DNA of 64,000 nt from Carposina sasakii (GCA_014607495.2 CP053167.1:2108001-2172000); one strand, 5' to 3'. Positions 1 through 12,379 are shown, counted from the stretch's first letter. Translations and numbers: made by a program. The notes: generated by a model from the letters alone, not told the origin.

Positions 1-157
1 TATAATGGGCACTACTATGCTTGGAAAATACGTTATTTTATTATAAGCTATTATGATTTAACCTATTGAGCCGATTTTGATGAAACTTGATAAGTATGTA
101 AGTAATATGTTATAAATTATTTATAAAAACAATATTTAGTTGTTTTTTGTTCTACAT

Positions 158-485
158 CAGTGGTTCCCAATTAGTTTTTTCTACGTACCACTCGAAGAAA
201 GACCTCAAACTCGCGTACCCCTTATTGCAGGAACAATAAATAAATAAGAGATGAAATCAGATGTAAGTAGGTATTTAGAATTTATTACTATCAATATACA
301 ATACAAGATGACAGAAATGTGACAAATGGGCACGTTTTTCTTTGCACAACTCTGAAAAATCTGGTTGCATAAATATTTTTTGGTAATTTTAGTAATTTTG
401 GTTTTTTTCGGAACGCGCCGCGTACCCCTTGATGCAACCTTGCGTACCTCTGGGGGGTACGTGTAACACTAATTGGGAACCACTG
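158..485. mobile_element. hAT-type MITE with 8-bp TSD
   Basis: The ends are inverted (cagtggttcccaattagt at the left, actaattgggaaccactg at the right). The element is flanked by the perfect 8-bp direct repeat ttctacat at 150-157 and 486-493. Length 328 bp with no transposase, so it is a non-autonomous element of hAT type. Confidence 0.9.
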
Positions 486-1783
486 TTCTACATCCATTCT
501 CACAAACTTTGACGTTACTAGTAATATTAACTGTTAATTGTTTACAATAAGGATATTAATGTTTTATATATCTTGGTAGTCATTCATTTCCAACACGTTT
601 GTTTATAGCAATTTACTTTAATATTGAATAAATACTTAAATAACATCAATCAATTTATTATATACAGCATTGTAAATTTATTCAATTATTATTATGTTTG
701 TAAATAATTATGTAAATTGGTATACTTATTAAAATTAAAATTGGAAATTATGAATAATTTTTAAATATACTTATAGGTATTCCCTTATTTTTATCAAATA
801 ATTTGGAACAATATACCATAATAAATATGACATAGACTTTGGACTGAAATATTATAGTCTGCACTTAGTACATATATTTTATTAGTAGTCAAACAAATCA
901 TATTGGAATTGAGGTCAGATCTAAAGCGAAAAAGAGAGCACACTTTAGTATTAAAAAAATAATAATAAGCACGCATTAGTAACCAGATTTTCATTCATAG
1001 GTAGTAAAAAAAACTACATTATATGTAAATCAAAATAATCATTGTTCTTCGTCATAATGTTTCATGACTACACAGTAGCTTTAAAAAACAATATGAAATG
1101 TAATTTTTACACAGAAATGTATTTCTAATAAATGCCTGTGCGCATATAAGTTGACTAGAATGCTAGTTTATACATATAAATGTATTAAGGTAGTATTGTT
1201 TATATAATTTTCTTTCTATAATTTTTGATAACTCCCGGGAATTGAACAGCAATGTAACGCAGGAAATACTTTCAGCAGTGTTTCACGGTAGGTATGAAAA
1301 ACTAGATAAAACTAATTCATTGGTTTTTACTTATTGTTACATTAAGGCTTTTTGGCTAAATTATGTGCCAAATTATTTGCCATCGGTGCAATATTTTGCA
1401 TAAACTGAATTTCTTGGTCATATTTATTATCTAATTGTTCTGTAAAATAAAATATAAATTACTATCACTCCTTTTCGTGCTTTTATTTATTTAGACGTAA
1501 GTGTGTACGGTCACCAACCCGCCTGCCTGCATTAAAAAAGTATATGTACATACACATACTATGATTATTATAAAAATATTCTTACCTGTTGCATATTACG
1601 CGCACCCTGTTTTTTCTCACATCTCATAAAAATAGTCTCGCAAATTTTCTGGGTCCCATTACCCCCACTAAGCGTCCAGCCAACCCACTAGGAGGCGATA
1701 TCGCCAACTTTGAGACAGACTGCTATAAACCATTAGGTAACATGAATGGAGTAAACAAAACAACGATCTAATATTTACAACGT
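486..1783. other. AT-rich intergenic sequence, no gene seen
   Basis: Only short chance ORFs are present. About 1500-1540 resembles a scrap of the non-LTR 3' end repeat seen elsewhere (gtcaccaacccgcctgcc). It lies downstream of the helicase gene on the minus strand. Confidence 0.5.
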
Positions 1784-4700
1784 TTATTTACTGACCCTCT
1801 TTTTCTTCTTACTGTTAGTATTATCTACAAGTTTTTCCTTTACATTTTCCGCTTTCCGTTTAATCTTACCCATCTTGCCAATAACATTTTTAAACCTATC
1901 ATCTTTCTTCATCAAACTTTTGTTGACTTTCTTCAGACCTTCCTTTATACTGCTATCGATGTTTTCTGTCTCTGTCACTCTCGCGTTACTGGCATCATTC
2001 TGTCCCGCTTCGTTCTTCAGTTGCGCCTGTATTTGTTTAATTTTCTCCAGCTTCTCTTTCTTTGCTGCTTTTATTCGTTTCTTTTTCATTTCTTCTAACC
2101 TGGAGTGAAGAGTATTTTAGGTAAGGGTCGGTAGCTTAGGTTAGGTTAATTAAGGTTACAGCATACAAAAAAATTCATCTTCAGCCTATTGCAGTCCATT
2201 GCTAGACGTAGGCCTCCCCCAGGGCACGCCACAAGGCTCGATCTTCCATCGTTGTTATACAGTTACTAGAGTGCGTTTCACCGCATAGTTCCAATGGATG
2301 ATGACGCTAGTTACTATGTACATGACGACATTTTCTGTTTCCACTGCATACAAAAATACCAACCGCCTTCTTTAAGTCATCGTACAAAAAATGTTAAGAG
2401 TAATTCTATGAAGCTCTACATACCCAGCTTCCATAACATCAGGGTCGACGCCCGCCTGGATCCACCTCTTCACGCGGTAGTTCCTCTTCCTCTGCTCGAA
2501 CTCCTCGTTGTCTAGCTGTGCTTCTTGCTCGCGACGCGTCACACTTACTGTTGTGAACACTTTTACTGCTTCGTCATCTAGAAACGAGAGGGTTAGCTGC
2601 TATGGGTATACTGTAGCATAGGCTAGGCTCAAGGTGAGAACATAAGTGGGTCAATCCTAAAACAAAATATAACCCACATGGCCACGGAGAAGGTATAAAA
2701 GAGGAGATGGGACTATTAACTGAGTCGTGTGGCAATCGTGAGGCCATGACGTCATGATAGGGGCGGAGCTTCAGCGCCAGTGTAACGCAGTAGCTGTAAC
2801 CACACGCTAATGCAAGTAGTTTGGCTAGTCACTACAGGGTGGTTTCTATGTAAATGGGCAGGGCTATAGTATTCAATGCTCCCCTCGTCCCATACTTCAC
2901 CCCCGCTCAGCGGCACACTATTTTTGTATGAAAATATACTTAGCTGCTGCTCCTTTTTTCTTTCTTCTTCATACACATGGTCTATTTTCCAGCACCATCT
3001 TTAGGAATAATCTATTAATCTACTTTCCTTTTGAAGTAAATGCTATTTACGAGCCGTTAATCAAATACTGTAAGTATTGAATTTGTGGCCTGGCCTACTT
3101 ATTTTTCGACGCCAGCGCCTCAATTTACAGTTTTACACTGCCGCGGAATTGAGCGGAAGAGACTTTTTGCAACGAAATCGTGTCAGTCACTACCATATTA
3201 TAAAACTAAGTCACTTCCCGCTGTCTGTCCATATGTATGCTTAGATCTTTTAAACTAATACGCAACGGATTTTAATGCGCTTATGAACAGCAGAGTGACA
3301 CGATTTCAGAGATACACACACACAGTAAAAGTTGTTTTTACCTACCTAGTCTCGTTTCAAAAACAAATTACTAATCGTGACAACACCTTACATAGAAGAT
3401 AGACTCACCATCGATCTTGTATTCGCTGAGCTTGGTGTTGATTTTGTCCTCAATGGCGCCCAGCCTTAGAAGATCGTACGGTGTGATCAAAGATATTGCC
3501 AGCCCACTGCGACCGGCGCGCGCTGTTCTGCCCACTCTGGGAAATAAATAGAATATTATGGTCGATTATATGCCACATATTTTGGCGTAACATGTAGAAA
3601 ACGAATAAATAATCATTTCATTTCAAAAACATATTCACACACCTTACAACAAATTAACCTAGTCCCACACTAAGATCCATAAGTTCTTGTGTCGTGGGTA
3701 CTAAGCAACGGTATATAAATGCATAGATATGTGCAGAAAGATCCATGACTCGGAAACAAACACCGATATGTACCATTTTTTTTTTTCATTTCTTAAAAAT
3801 ATTTATCTTCTATCTATCTATCTATACATATAATAAAATTGTAACGGATCGATGTTTGTGCACGCTAATCTCAGAAACGGCAGAACCGATTTCGATGCAG
3901 TTTTCAGGAATATATTGTGACGGTCCCACTTAACATACAGGGTTAATTTTAAAACATCAATAACCTCGCAGGACTACATAACTAAAATCATAATCAATAA
4001 CATTTGTTCTATTGAACAGTCGGGATCCATTATCCGACAGCCAAGCTAATATTTCAATGGATCCTGACTATTCAGTTGTTATGTTACGATCATTAGAAAA
4101 TATTTTATGTTCTTCAATAGTATTCATTCCATAATAATATTATAGAATTCTAGACCACCGGACATCTAAGTGCTTGTTTTTTTCTTTTCAGTTTTTTTAT
4201 AATGTACATTATTTGGTACTTTTTAAAGCAGTCGGGTTTTTGGATTTTTAAAAATTATTTTTTTAGCCTTTGTTCTAATAAAATAATTACTAAATTATTG
4301 TGCGTTCTTCTTGTATTTATCAAAAATGTTGATCATACCTTTCTTTTTTGTACACTAAAACGAATTGGGATTAAAATGCAAAGAAAAGATACTTAAACCC
4401 ATACATACCTATGAATGTACTCATTGGGTTCCAGCGGCAGCTTATGATTGACCACCAAATCTACAGTAGGTATGTCCAACCCTCGGGCCGCCACGTTAGT
4501 GGCGACTAACGTACATTTGAGATTACTTCTAAACTGCGCAAGCGCGGCCACACGCTCGCTTTGTTTCATGAAGCCGTGGAGACATACGTTGTCCATGCCT
4601 ATTGCGTTTAACATCATTGACAGGACTTGACATTCTCTGAAAAAGAGGAGTGGTTATTTATTTTTTGTATGATAGGTGACAGGCATTTTTGGATATATAT

Positions 4701-7700
4701 TTGGGGCTAAATCTGTCAATCTGTATGTACCAATGCTAAGATCAGTAAAATTACGCAATGGATATGAATGTGTTTTTTTTAAATTGTTGATTCAAAAGGA
4801 TGGTTTATTTTACATATATGTATTTTATAACTAGCGACCACTGGCGGCTCGTCCTAAGGAGCGCTGGTGCAGTGCACTCCCACCCACGAAAATTACATAG
4901 GCAATCTAAGAGTGAGGAGGATCTTTTTATCGAGATCATCTTTCCGTTTATCTTCCATCCTTTTCTTCTCTTTCCCCTTCTTTCGCGGACTGGCCGGCGG
5001 CAATGGATGCTCAAGTGGCCGGGTGCACCCTGGTAATACCCCTTTACCACTAGCCCGGCCCGCGTCCCTCCGGACAGCCGCATCTTTCCCTTCCCAAATG
5101 GGTTAGACTCTCTGACCCATGTGCCCCCTTTAAGGGCCACGCAAGTTACCGGCGCGTTGTCGCACGCCAAGAATTTTGGCCGAGACCCGAAACGTATTTT
5201 TAGAAAAATACGTTCACCCGGTAGTTCGCTAAAGAAGAGGAAGGAGAAGAAAAGGAAAGATCGTAAGGTTCTTAGTCGTGGACGGCCAACAAGTCACTTA
5301 TTTATAATAGTGGACGCCCGCGACTCCGTCCGCGTGGACTACAAAGCAAACTAAATGTCGAAATTATCCGGAATAAAAAGTAGCCTATATGTTAAGTGGG
5401 ACCTGTCACAATATATTCCTGAAAACTGCATCGAAATCGGTTCAGCCGTTTCTGAGATTAGCGTGCACAAATGCACAGACAAAAATTTCAAAAATAATTC
5501 TTTTGGGTACTATTGCGTTGATAAAGGTCTCCTATAATATTTTTTCTCATATATCTTCCATGTACAGACAGCGACCCGTTACATTTTTATTATATGTATA
5601 TATGAATATAAGAAATTATATACCTATACTTACTTTTTTGTATCAGTGAAGACTATAATATGCGAGCTAGGTTTAGTTTCCCGGTATTTCCGTAAAGTCT
5701 GTACTAAATACACGTCTCTAGCGTACGCTGGACATACCACGTAGCGCTGGTCTAACGTGGAGACTGTTAACTGCGTATCTGTCTCCGACCATGTCAGCAA
5801 CTTCTAGAATATTACCAAAACACACTAATTAATGTAACTGATTATGGCTGATCCAGGGCTTCAATGGAATACATCAGCTGCATCTCCTTCCAAGCATGTC
5901 GTAAGATCGTCAATTTTTTTTTCTATCTAAAGTTTAGTAAAATTCGCGGGCGTCCAATAGCGTAGGTATAAAATAATATGTGGGACTTACATCTCTGTTC
6001 AGTGGTAAAATATTTGTCTCCTTCACATGATCAGTAATGGTTGCAGAAAATAATAGATTTTGCCTTTTAGCAGGAAGAGCTTCAAATATAGTTTTAAGAT
6101 CATCTTCAAATGACTCGCTAAATAATCTGGAATATAGATAGAAAAGACTTCTTAGACCCTACATCACAAGGTTACTAAAGATTTTAAATACAGGGTTAAT
6201 TTTAAAACATCAATAACCTTGCAGGACTAGATAGCTAAAATCATAAACAATAACATTTGTTCTACGAGTTTTATCATAAATCAATACATTAATTAAAAAT
6301 GATTTTCCAAGCTTTTATTGAACTGTCGTGACATTTGTAAGTCTATGTTCCATTCGTAGGTATGGTATACGAAAAGGTTGACGCCCGCGATCGCACGCGC
6401 CTCAGTATTATGTACAGACTTAAGAACATTCAGAGGTAAATTTCATTGATATTTATTTTTGTATGAAAGTAAAATGTGACAAATTATCATACTCATAGAA
6501 CAAATGTTATTGTTTGTGATGGTAGCTACCTAGTCTTGCCAGGTTATATATAAGTAAATAAAGTACTCAATTTTATCAAGCAGTTTTATAGTAGCTCAAG
6601 CTGATGCAGGACTTCTCTAGAATACATCAGCTGCATCATTAAATGCATGTTATAGTTTACTAAGGAATTTAGGGACATTCTCTCAGGCAGCTAGCAACTT
6701 GTCATTGATCTTCCTCCGACCACTCCTTGGTGTGGCTATTATAGGTTCTTCTTCTTCTTCAGCCTATTGCAGTCCACTGCTGGACGTAGGCCTCCCCCAG
6801 CACGCCACAAGGCTACTGCCACAGGGGGGTTTTGCCCATAGTCACCACACTGGGCAGGCGAGTTGGTGACCGCAGTGTGATTTTCGGACTATGTTGTCAG
6901 TACGGGAGGCGCTGCTGCCCACCTTCCGGAAACCCTTAATCGCCTCGTACGATACCCACGGGCAGGCAGGGGAGGTACAAACTCTACTCTGCCGGCACCA
7001 CATGCGGACATCATATGCGAATTCTCAGTCTTGTAGTTCTAGTTACTCCATTATGAGGAACACAGCAGTTTGTATGTGTATGTTGTCATTGCTTCGAATA
7101 ATCACCTGTCTGCCTCATCCAAAACTAAATACTTAATTTTCTTCAATGAAAACGTATCACATCCTGTCATATGATCAGCCAAGCGGCCTGGCATGGCCAC
7201 AACTATATGAGGCCTCTTTGCCAACTTCAGGGACTCTTCTAACTGGTCGGAGCCCCCGGTTACGATACATACTCGCAGTTGCAGCGGCTGTCCGAGGATA
7301 CTAAACTGGTCTGCTATCTGAAATGGGGGAATATGGTATGCTGAAGTTGGAAAAATTTGTGACAAAATACTAATGTAAATGTTTTTGTTTCTAATTTATG
7401 TGTGAAAACTTTAGCTTTTGTTCATTTATTTAAATTGGTTAATCAGTTTAGCTGAAGAATGTTATCAAAATCAGGTGACTTTGGATATGTCCTGGAGTGC
7501 CCTATTGTTTAACTGGAGAATGGTAAACATACTCAGTAGTTAATATTTTAATTGTTATTATATTCATTATTATTATTTTATACCAAATCCGTCAAATACA
7601 AAATAATATTCTATTCCAATAACTATTTCCTTCAACTTTACATTATGCGGAATACTTACCTGGTATGCTAGTTCATGTGTTGGTGTCAAAACTAAGGCAA

Positions 7701-8634
7701 ATATGCCATATGGGTCCTCAGCCAAGTGCTGTAATATTGGTAATGCAAAAGCAAATGTTTTACCGGAGCCAGTCTTAGCTGCACCAATACAATCGCCACC
7801 TGATAAAATGTGTGGGATGCAATTTTTTTGAATGGGTGTTGGATTGCGAATACCTAAAAAACAAAATAAATTAATAACAAAAAATACAAATATTGAGCAG
7901 AATAATTATATGTATCATGGTTATGTTAAGGATGATGGAAGAAAAAATTTGATAATTGTGAAATTATAAATGTATAGTACATATTTTGTTCCCTCGTCTA
8001 AAAGGCTGGATGGATCTGGATAAAATTTGGTAGAAGTTGGCAACTAAGTACCTATCTATGAACAAACAATTTATTATACACTAGTGGACGGCCGTGACCC
8101 CGTCCGCGTGGACTACAAAAAAAAAACTATATGTCGAAATTATTCGGGATAATAACATTTTCCCGGGATAAAAAGTAGCCTATATGTTAAGTGGGACCTG
8201 TCACAATATGTATATTCCTGAAAACTGCATCGAAATCGGTTCAGCCGTTTCTGAGATTAGCGTGCACAAACGCACAGACAAAAAGACAAACCGACAAACA
8301 GACAAAAATTCCAAAAATCATTGTTTTGGGTACTATTGCGTTGATAAAGGTATATAGGTTCTATAGTATTTTTTCTTATATATCTTCCATGTACAGACAG
8401 CAATCCGTTACATTATATATGTATAGATTTTTAACAGAAAAATAAGACTTATTTATGCAGTCTACATTCAGAAAGTTGTGGAGAAGACCTTATATTTTCT
8501 AAGTACTCTAGAGAACTAAAAATTGAGGACAATAACATTAACATAGGTTAGGATTTACCAAGATTGGAAAGCTGTTTTATAAGCCATGTTTTAATGCCAA
8601 GGTCAGTAAATTCTTTTATTGCACTTTCATCCAT
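1784..8634 (-). CDS. DDX49: DEAD-box RNA helicase, DDX49/Dbp8 type (9 coding exons)
   Basis: Predicted ATP-dependent RNA helicase; family members act in the nucleolus in small-subunit ribosome biogenesis. Coding exons (minus strand): 8559-8634, 7660-7853, 7106-7317, 5991-6126, 5634-5803, 4409-4636, 3409-3536, 2424-2577 and 1784-2099, all with GT..AG borders. They total 1614 nt, 537 codons plus stop, against about 480 for the human protein as I recall it. Visible motifs: Q motif NPTPIQ, Walker [13 protein letters not shown] box LDEADR, motif III FSAT, motif V ARGLD and motif [13 protein letters not shown]. The last exon is a lysine-rich coiled tail ending [14 protein letters not shown] overlaps the TAA stop. 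Oddities: motif Ia reads PTHELA, motif Ib reads MPGR, and motif V is preceded by ATNV instead of ATDV. The start at 8634 is the only ATG in frame with the Q-motif region. Introns hold many repeats listed separately. Confidence 0.93.
2172..2240 (-). repeat. Fragment of non-LTR 3' end repeat
   Basis: Carries the recurring block cctattgcagtccattgc followed by gtaggcctcccccagg. The same block recurs near 6750, 11590, 18372, 23250 and 26595. Confidence 0.7.
2688..2970 (+). repeat. Interspersed repeat, intact copy of the element split at 28763/29985
   Basis: Begins near gaaggtataaaagaggag, contains ccatgacgtcatgatagggg, and ends near atgaaaatatacttagc. A second copy at 28763-28884 plus about 29832-29985 is interrupted by an insertion. 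Class unknown. It lies in the intron between helicase exons 7 and 8. Confidence 0.7.
3195..3340 (+). repeat. Interspersed repeat fragment (cgctgtctgtcc type)
   Basis: Shares ttcccgctgtctgtcc, tatgtatgcttagatct and gcaacggattttaatgc with the copy at 21590-21770. Class not determined. Confidence 0.5.
3640..3775 (-). repeat. Truncated SINE (3' part)
   Basis: Matches the 3' part of the tRNA-headed SINE at 24661-24881 (taacctagtcccacactaag, tgtcgtgggtactaagcaac) but lacks the tRNA-like head. Confidence 0.7.
3797..3935 (-). repeat. gtccgcg-family interspersed repeat, 3' fragment
   Basis: A tatc tandem tail is followed by aaaattgtaacggatcg and gaaccgatttcgatgcag, the reverse complement of the 3' half of the repeats at 5306, 8080, 23736 and 31587. 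Confidence 0.75.
3938..4130 (+). repeat. MITE fragment related to 6191-6546
   Basis: Starts at a TA with cagggttaattttaaaacat, like the element at 6191. About 4013-4076 also forms an imperfect hairpin around ggatccatt / aatggatcc. Confidence 0.6.
4831..5275. repeat. Probable decayed hAT-like repeat in a helicase intron
   Basis: Opens with ccactggcggctcgtcc, which resembles hAT termini of cagtggcgg type. The interior is GC-rich with spurious ORFs. No TSD was found and the right end is unclear. Confidence 0.35.
5306..5603 (+). repeat. gtccgcg-family interspersed repeat
   Basis: Opens with gtggacgcccgcgactccgt, contains gttaagtgggacctgtcac and ends near the TATATG-rich tail. Six copies or fragments lie in this window in both orientations. 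It has no coding capacity; SINE or Helitron-like origin cannot be decided here. Confidence 0.75.
6191..6546. mobile_element. MITE with imperfect terminal inverted repeats
   Basis: Left end cagggttaattttaaaacat follows a TA. An internal block ataacatttgttct near 6245 is inverted as agaacaaatgttat near 6497. The right boundary is approximate. Confidence 0.55.
6746..7005 (-). repeat. Non-LTR 3' end repeat, antisense
   Basis: Reads ttcttcagcctattgcagtc, then a block of gggcaggcgagttggtgac. This is the reverse complement of the 26595-26775 copy, whose 3' tail is (tga)n. It abuts helicase exon 3. Confidence 0.75.
8080..8430 (+). repeat. gtccgcg-family interspersed repeat
   Basis: Full-looking copy from gtggacggccgtgaccccgt to the ttacattatatatgtatag tail, in helicase intron 1. 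Confidence 0.8.
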
Positions 8635-8775
8635 TGCAAGTTTTCAAATCACCACACAGCAGCACACTATTTTTTTCTCATTATTCACAATTTTTTAGGT
8701 AAAGAACACACGCTCGCATGTTTATCTTTTACAAATGAATCTTTTACTTTCTTCAATGATTGCGTGAGCGCGAAT

Positions 8776-9982
8776 TAGCGATGTGAGTTTATTCAAGGAA
8801 CTAGTTGAATCGACGTCTATCTACATTCGACGTTTCAACGGTTTATCGTTCGTTCGTAGACTAGTCGAATTCATAGATGGCTATTTTAAATGGTCCACGT
8901 TCATTTAAACGAGACCGCGACGACGCGCGGCGGTACGGCATTTGAACCTAGTAGTGTAACATTCGACGAGAATGCGATGAGACGTTGACGCGGTGCTGGT
9001 TATTATTACCATACTTCCACTCATATTTCAAAATACTTTTATTGTACTATTTCAAATTTATTCTGTTGATTAAAGAAAAAGGATGCTAATTAGTTTTGTT
9101 CACGTGCGTGAAAGAGAAACTAGAGTAGTGGATATAAACTGGTTTTTACATTTCTCTAAACAGTTTCCTAGAATTTCTTTCAAGGTCAGAGGTCTTGCGT
9201 GTGATTATTTAAATTTTAAATTATTTGTTTAGTTTTATTGAATTCAAAATAAATAGTGAATGTTGCATATAAATAAGTATAATTGTAAAGTAATTAAGGT
9301 AGTGAATATAAAACTGATTATCTGTGAACGTGATTATTTATGGTGCATTAAAATAAATTAACTTTCTTTTAACACGAGACTAGGTAAGTTTAAAGGAGTC
9401 TACTAAAAAAATCAAGTAAAAAATTTAATACTTCATAAATTCATTTAGAATCTAAATCAGGGGTGGGCAAACTTTTTTCATCGCGGGCCGGTAAATTTAA
9501 AAAATTTCGCGGGCCGGAAAATTAAAAAGAATATTGCCGCGTGCCGGTTAATTAAAAACACTTGGGGCAAGGCTACTAAGCGTAAAGTTTAAAAACATTG
9601 CTTTTTAGAAACTTAAATGATTTTTTTTAAAATACTTTTTCACATAAAAAAATTGTCACCTTAGCAGTATCGTGATAAAAAATACGAGATTTAAATGCTT
9701 TAAGTGTAGATAAAATATTTTAAGGTCTAAAAATATAATATACATATACAATTTGAATTTTTGATATTAAAATTTTTCTGAAAAACGTTCGGCGGGCCGG
9801 ATTAAAACCTCATACGGGCCGGATCCGACCCGCGGGCCATAGTTTGCCCATCCCTGGTCTAAATAGACTGTTAGTCGTGTAATGAACTAGTCGACGAATT
9901 CGACTGCTTGATGGATTAGTCGACGATAGACGGTGAACGGTCTCGTTTTGTTTACGAAAAAATCGTCGACGACCCACCTCTA
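8776..9982. mobile_element. hAT-type non-autonomous element just upstream of DDX49
   Basis: Ends are tagcgatgtga (left) and the inverse of tagaggtgggt (right). They are flanked by the perfect 8-bp TSD gcgcgaat at 8768-8775 and 9983-9990. It is 1207 bp with no transposase. It begins about 140 bp upstream of the helicase start codon, so it has split the presumptive promoter region. Another hAT MITE (9458-9856) is nested inside. Confidence 0.85.
9458..9856. mobile_element. hAT-type MITE nested in 8776-9982
   Basis: Ends caggggtgggcaaac and gtttgcccatccctg are inverted repeats. The flanks atctaaat (9450-9457) and gtctaaat (9857-9864) form an 8-bp TSD with one mismatch. Confidence 0.88.
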
Positions 9983-9990
9983 GCGCGAAT

Positions 9991-11108
9991 CATTCATAGG
10001 GAGCGAATGATCTGAATGAACAATTTTGCAGGTCACAGGCAGTTGTCCAACCATCTACGGGTCAAGTTATGCCTGCGACATCTATCGAACAAGTGAAGAC
10101 ATAGAAAAATCTATTCTTACCATCATAATTTAATACTGGCATCTCTTTATGGTGTTGGGCAAATCATGTTAAAAAATTCATCCCTCTAGATAGCAAAGTG
10201 CGTAATTATTATAATAGATAGTACTGTGTTGGTTCGTTAAACTAACTTCAATATTATTAATCCATGTCGGACAACCTGTATGAGTAAACCTACCTGCTGC
10301 CGGCTTAATAAAAAGCCACCGCCAGCCATGATGTGTGTAATATCTATTATCTTTGTGTACATATCTACATGGCTATTTTGGTTGATAAATAGTCCACTAA
10401 GTCGCACCACTTTCCACGCAAATTTTCACAATGATGGTTTCTTGAATGGCCTTCGCCAGATGGTAAAACATGAGAGACTAGTCCAATCATCTGTTAAAAT
10501 ACATACGATACATGACAAAAGGTGTATTGTTTTCTAAAATGTTACAGTGTTGTGGGGTGGCTATGTGTAGGTACAAGAAAATTGGAGGGTATACGTTCCC
10601 AACAGGAGATAAAAGCTCTTAATTGCTCAGCGATAAATTTACTTCAACGAACTAATTAATTTAAGGAAATATGTATTAAATTGTACTAACGGCCGCCCGC
10701 GAGTTCGTTCGCGCGAGGGATCATTGCACTTGTGCGAAGCCGGGGTGGGTCCCTATTTATAGGTACATATAAACCTTTCTCTTGAATCACTCTCATCAAA
10801 ATCCTTTACATAGTTTTAAAGATCCAAGCATACATAGGGACAGACAGATAGCCAGCCAGCTAGCGGGACTATTTTCTTTTATAATATGTAGTGATGCTAG
10901 TGATTTATACTTTATAATGACTAAATTGGCAAAAACTATGCATAAAATGTATAAGTAGTAGGTTTGCATTTTCTTCTAGCCATTCTATCATGAAATTGTA
11001 CACGAGATTAGAATAATTATTTTTAATCAGTTTCAAGTTGTTGTGTCTATCATAGTTATATATCTTGAAATATGTGATATACCTACATTGATAAATAATC
11101 CTCTATTT
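9991..11108. other. Intergenic sequence with repeat scraps
   Basis: No credible gene. About 10690-10880 contains a decayed repeat (gcccgcgagttcgttcgcg, then tcctttacatagttttaaag). A 85-codon ORF at 10280-10537 shows no recognisable domain and is probably chance. Confidence 0.4.
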
Positions 11109-11412
11109 ATCTTATCTATATATAATAAAAATGTAACGAATCGCTGTCTGTACATGGGAGACCTTTATCAACGCAATAGTACCCAAACAATGTTTTTTTG
11201 AATTTTTGTTTGTCTGTTTGTCAGTGCGTTTCTGTTCGCTAATCTCAAAAACGGCTGAACCGATTTCGATGCAGTTTTTAGGAATATATTGTGACAGGTC
11301 CCACTTAACCTATAGGCTACTTTTTTATCACGGGAAAATGTTTTTATCCCGGATAATTCTGCATTTTGTTTTTTTCTGTAGTCCACGTGGACGGAGTCGC
11401 GGGCGCCCACTA
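11109..11412 (-). repeat. gtccgcg-family interspersed repeat
   Basis: Reverse-strand copy running from the aaaatgtaacgaatcgctgt end to ggacggagtcgcgggcgcc. It supports the same family boundaries as the plus-strand copies. Confidence 0.78.
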
Positions 11413-11585
11413 GTAACTTACTAAAATATATAAAACTGTAATACAATAGTTTTAAAAAGGATATCAAAATGTGTATATCTAAAGAAATAATAAAATTGTA
11501 ACCTTTCAATGAACTTCACGTTAGTAGCAGTGTGACTTTGCACCTCTGTTTTCCGGCAAAGCTTTTTTCGCAATCTTTATACCTA

Positions 11586-11935
11586 TAATCATAATCATCA
11601 GCCTATTGCAGTCCACTACTGGACGTAGGCTTCCCCCAGGGCACGCCACAAGACTGCCATGGGGGATATTTGCTCATAGTCACCACGCTGGGCAGGCGGG
11701 TTGGTGATCGCAGTTTGTATTTTGGACTATGTTGTCAACACGGGAGGCGCTGCTGTCCACCTCCCGGAAACCCTTAATCGCCTCATACGATACCCACGGG
11801 AAGACATGGGGTGGTACGAATTCTACTCTGCCGACACCACGCGGCCAACCTATATACCTATACATAAAATACCTATATTTATACTATATTTATACCTATA
11901 TTTATACCTATGTTTATACCTATACATAAAAGTAA
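11586..11935 (-). repeat. Non-LTR 3' end repeat, then short tandem repeat
   Basis: Antisense copy (cctattgcagtccactact, gtaggcttcccccagg) to about 11850. It is followed at about 11855-11935 by an AT-rich tandem of units like tatacctatattta. Confidence 0.7.
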
Positions 11936-12095
11936 TTTTGTTATTAACACTATTTAGGTATAACTCAACGAAATTCCACTAAGCGGCACTACTTTCTATA
12001 CGTACCATTTCGTGCGATGTGGGTTCAATCTTTTTTTAATTTGTTTCGGACATGACTGACACTCGTCGTCTCAGGTCTCGTCAACTAGTGCCGAA

Positions 12096-12374
12096 ATGCC
12101 TACGGGGTTACAGGCGTTCTTGAAGCAAAAAATGCTAGCGCATACTCATTCGGATATCTCCCTCGCACATGCCAACGTCCATTACCGCAGTTTGAGAAAG
12201 ACATATTTTGTGAGTGAATGGTACGACCGTGTGGTACAGCAGCACAGCAACAAGCAACTTAATCCAATATGGCGTTCGTTTGTTTTGGCGGTCGGATTGT
12301 TTGTGATTTTTTCTGTTGGTTTAATCGCTCCAGTAATGTTGAGTAGAGTTTCGGTTTCTCCGTTTAGTGTGTGA
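12096..12374 (+). CDS. Possible small single-pass membrane protein, 92 aa
   Basis: An uninterrupted ATG-to-TGA ORF with context GCCGAAATG. Residues about 1-58 are basic and hydrophilic. Residues about 60-83 form one hydrophobic segment (FVLAVGLFVIFSVGLIAPVM), followed by a short tail. No other ORF of this quality lies within several kb, and it sits between the divergently transcribed helicase and TMEM53-like genes. I do not recognise a family. It could be a real short gene, a retrocopy, or chance; the membrane segment and a composition unlike its surroundings favour coding. Confidence 0.4.
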   Translation: MPTGLQAFLKQKMLAHTHSDISLAHANVHYRSLRKTYFVSEWYDRVVQQHSNKQLNPIWRSFVLAVGLFVIFSVGLIAPVMLSRVSVSPFSV

Positions 12375-12379
12375 GATAC

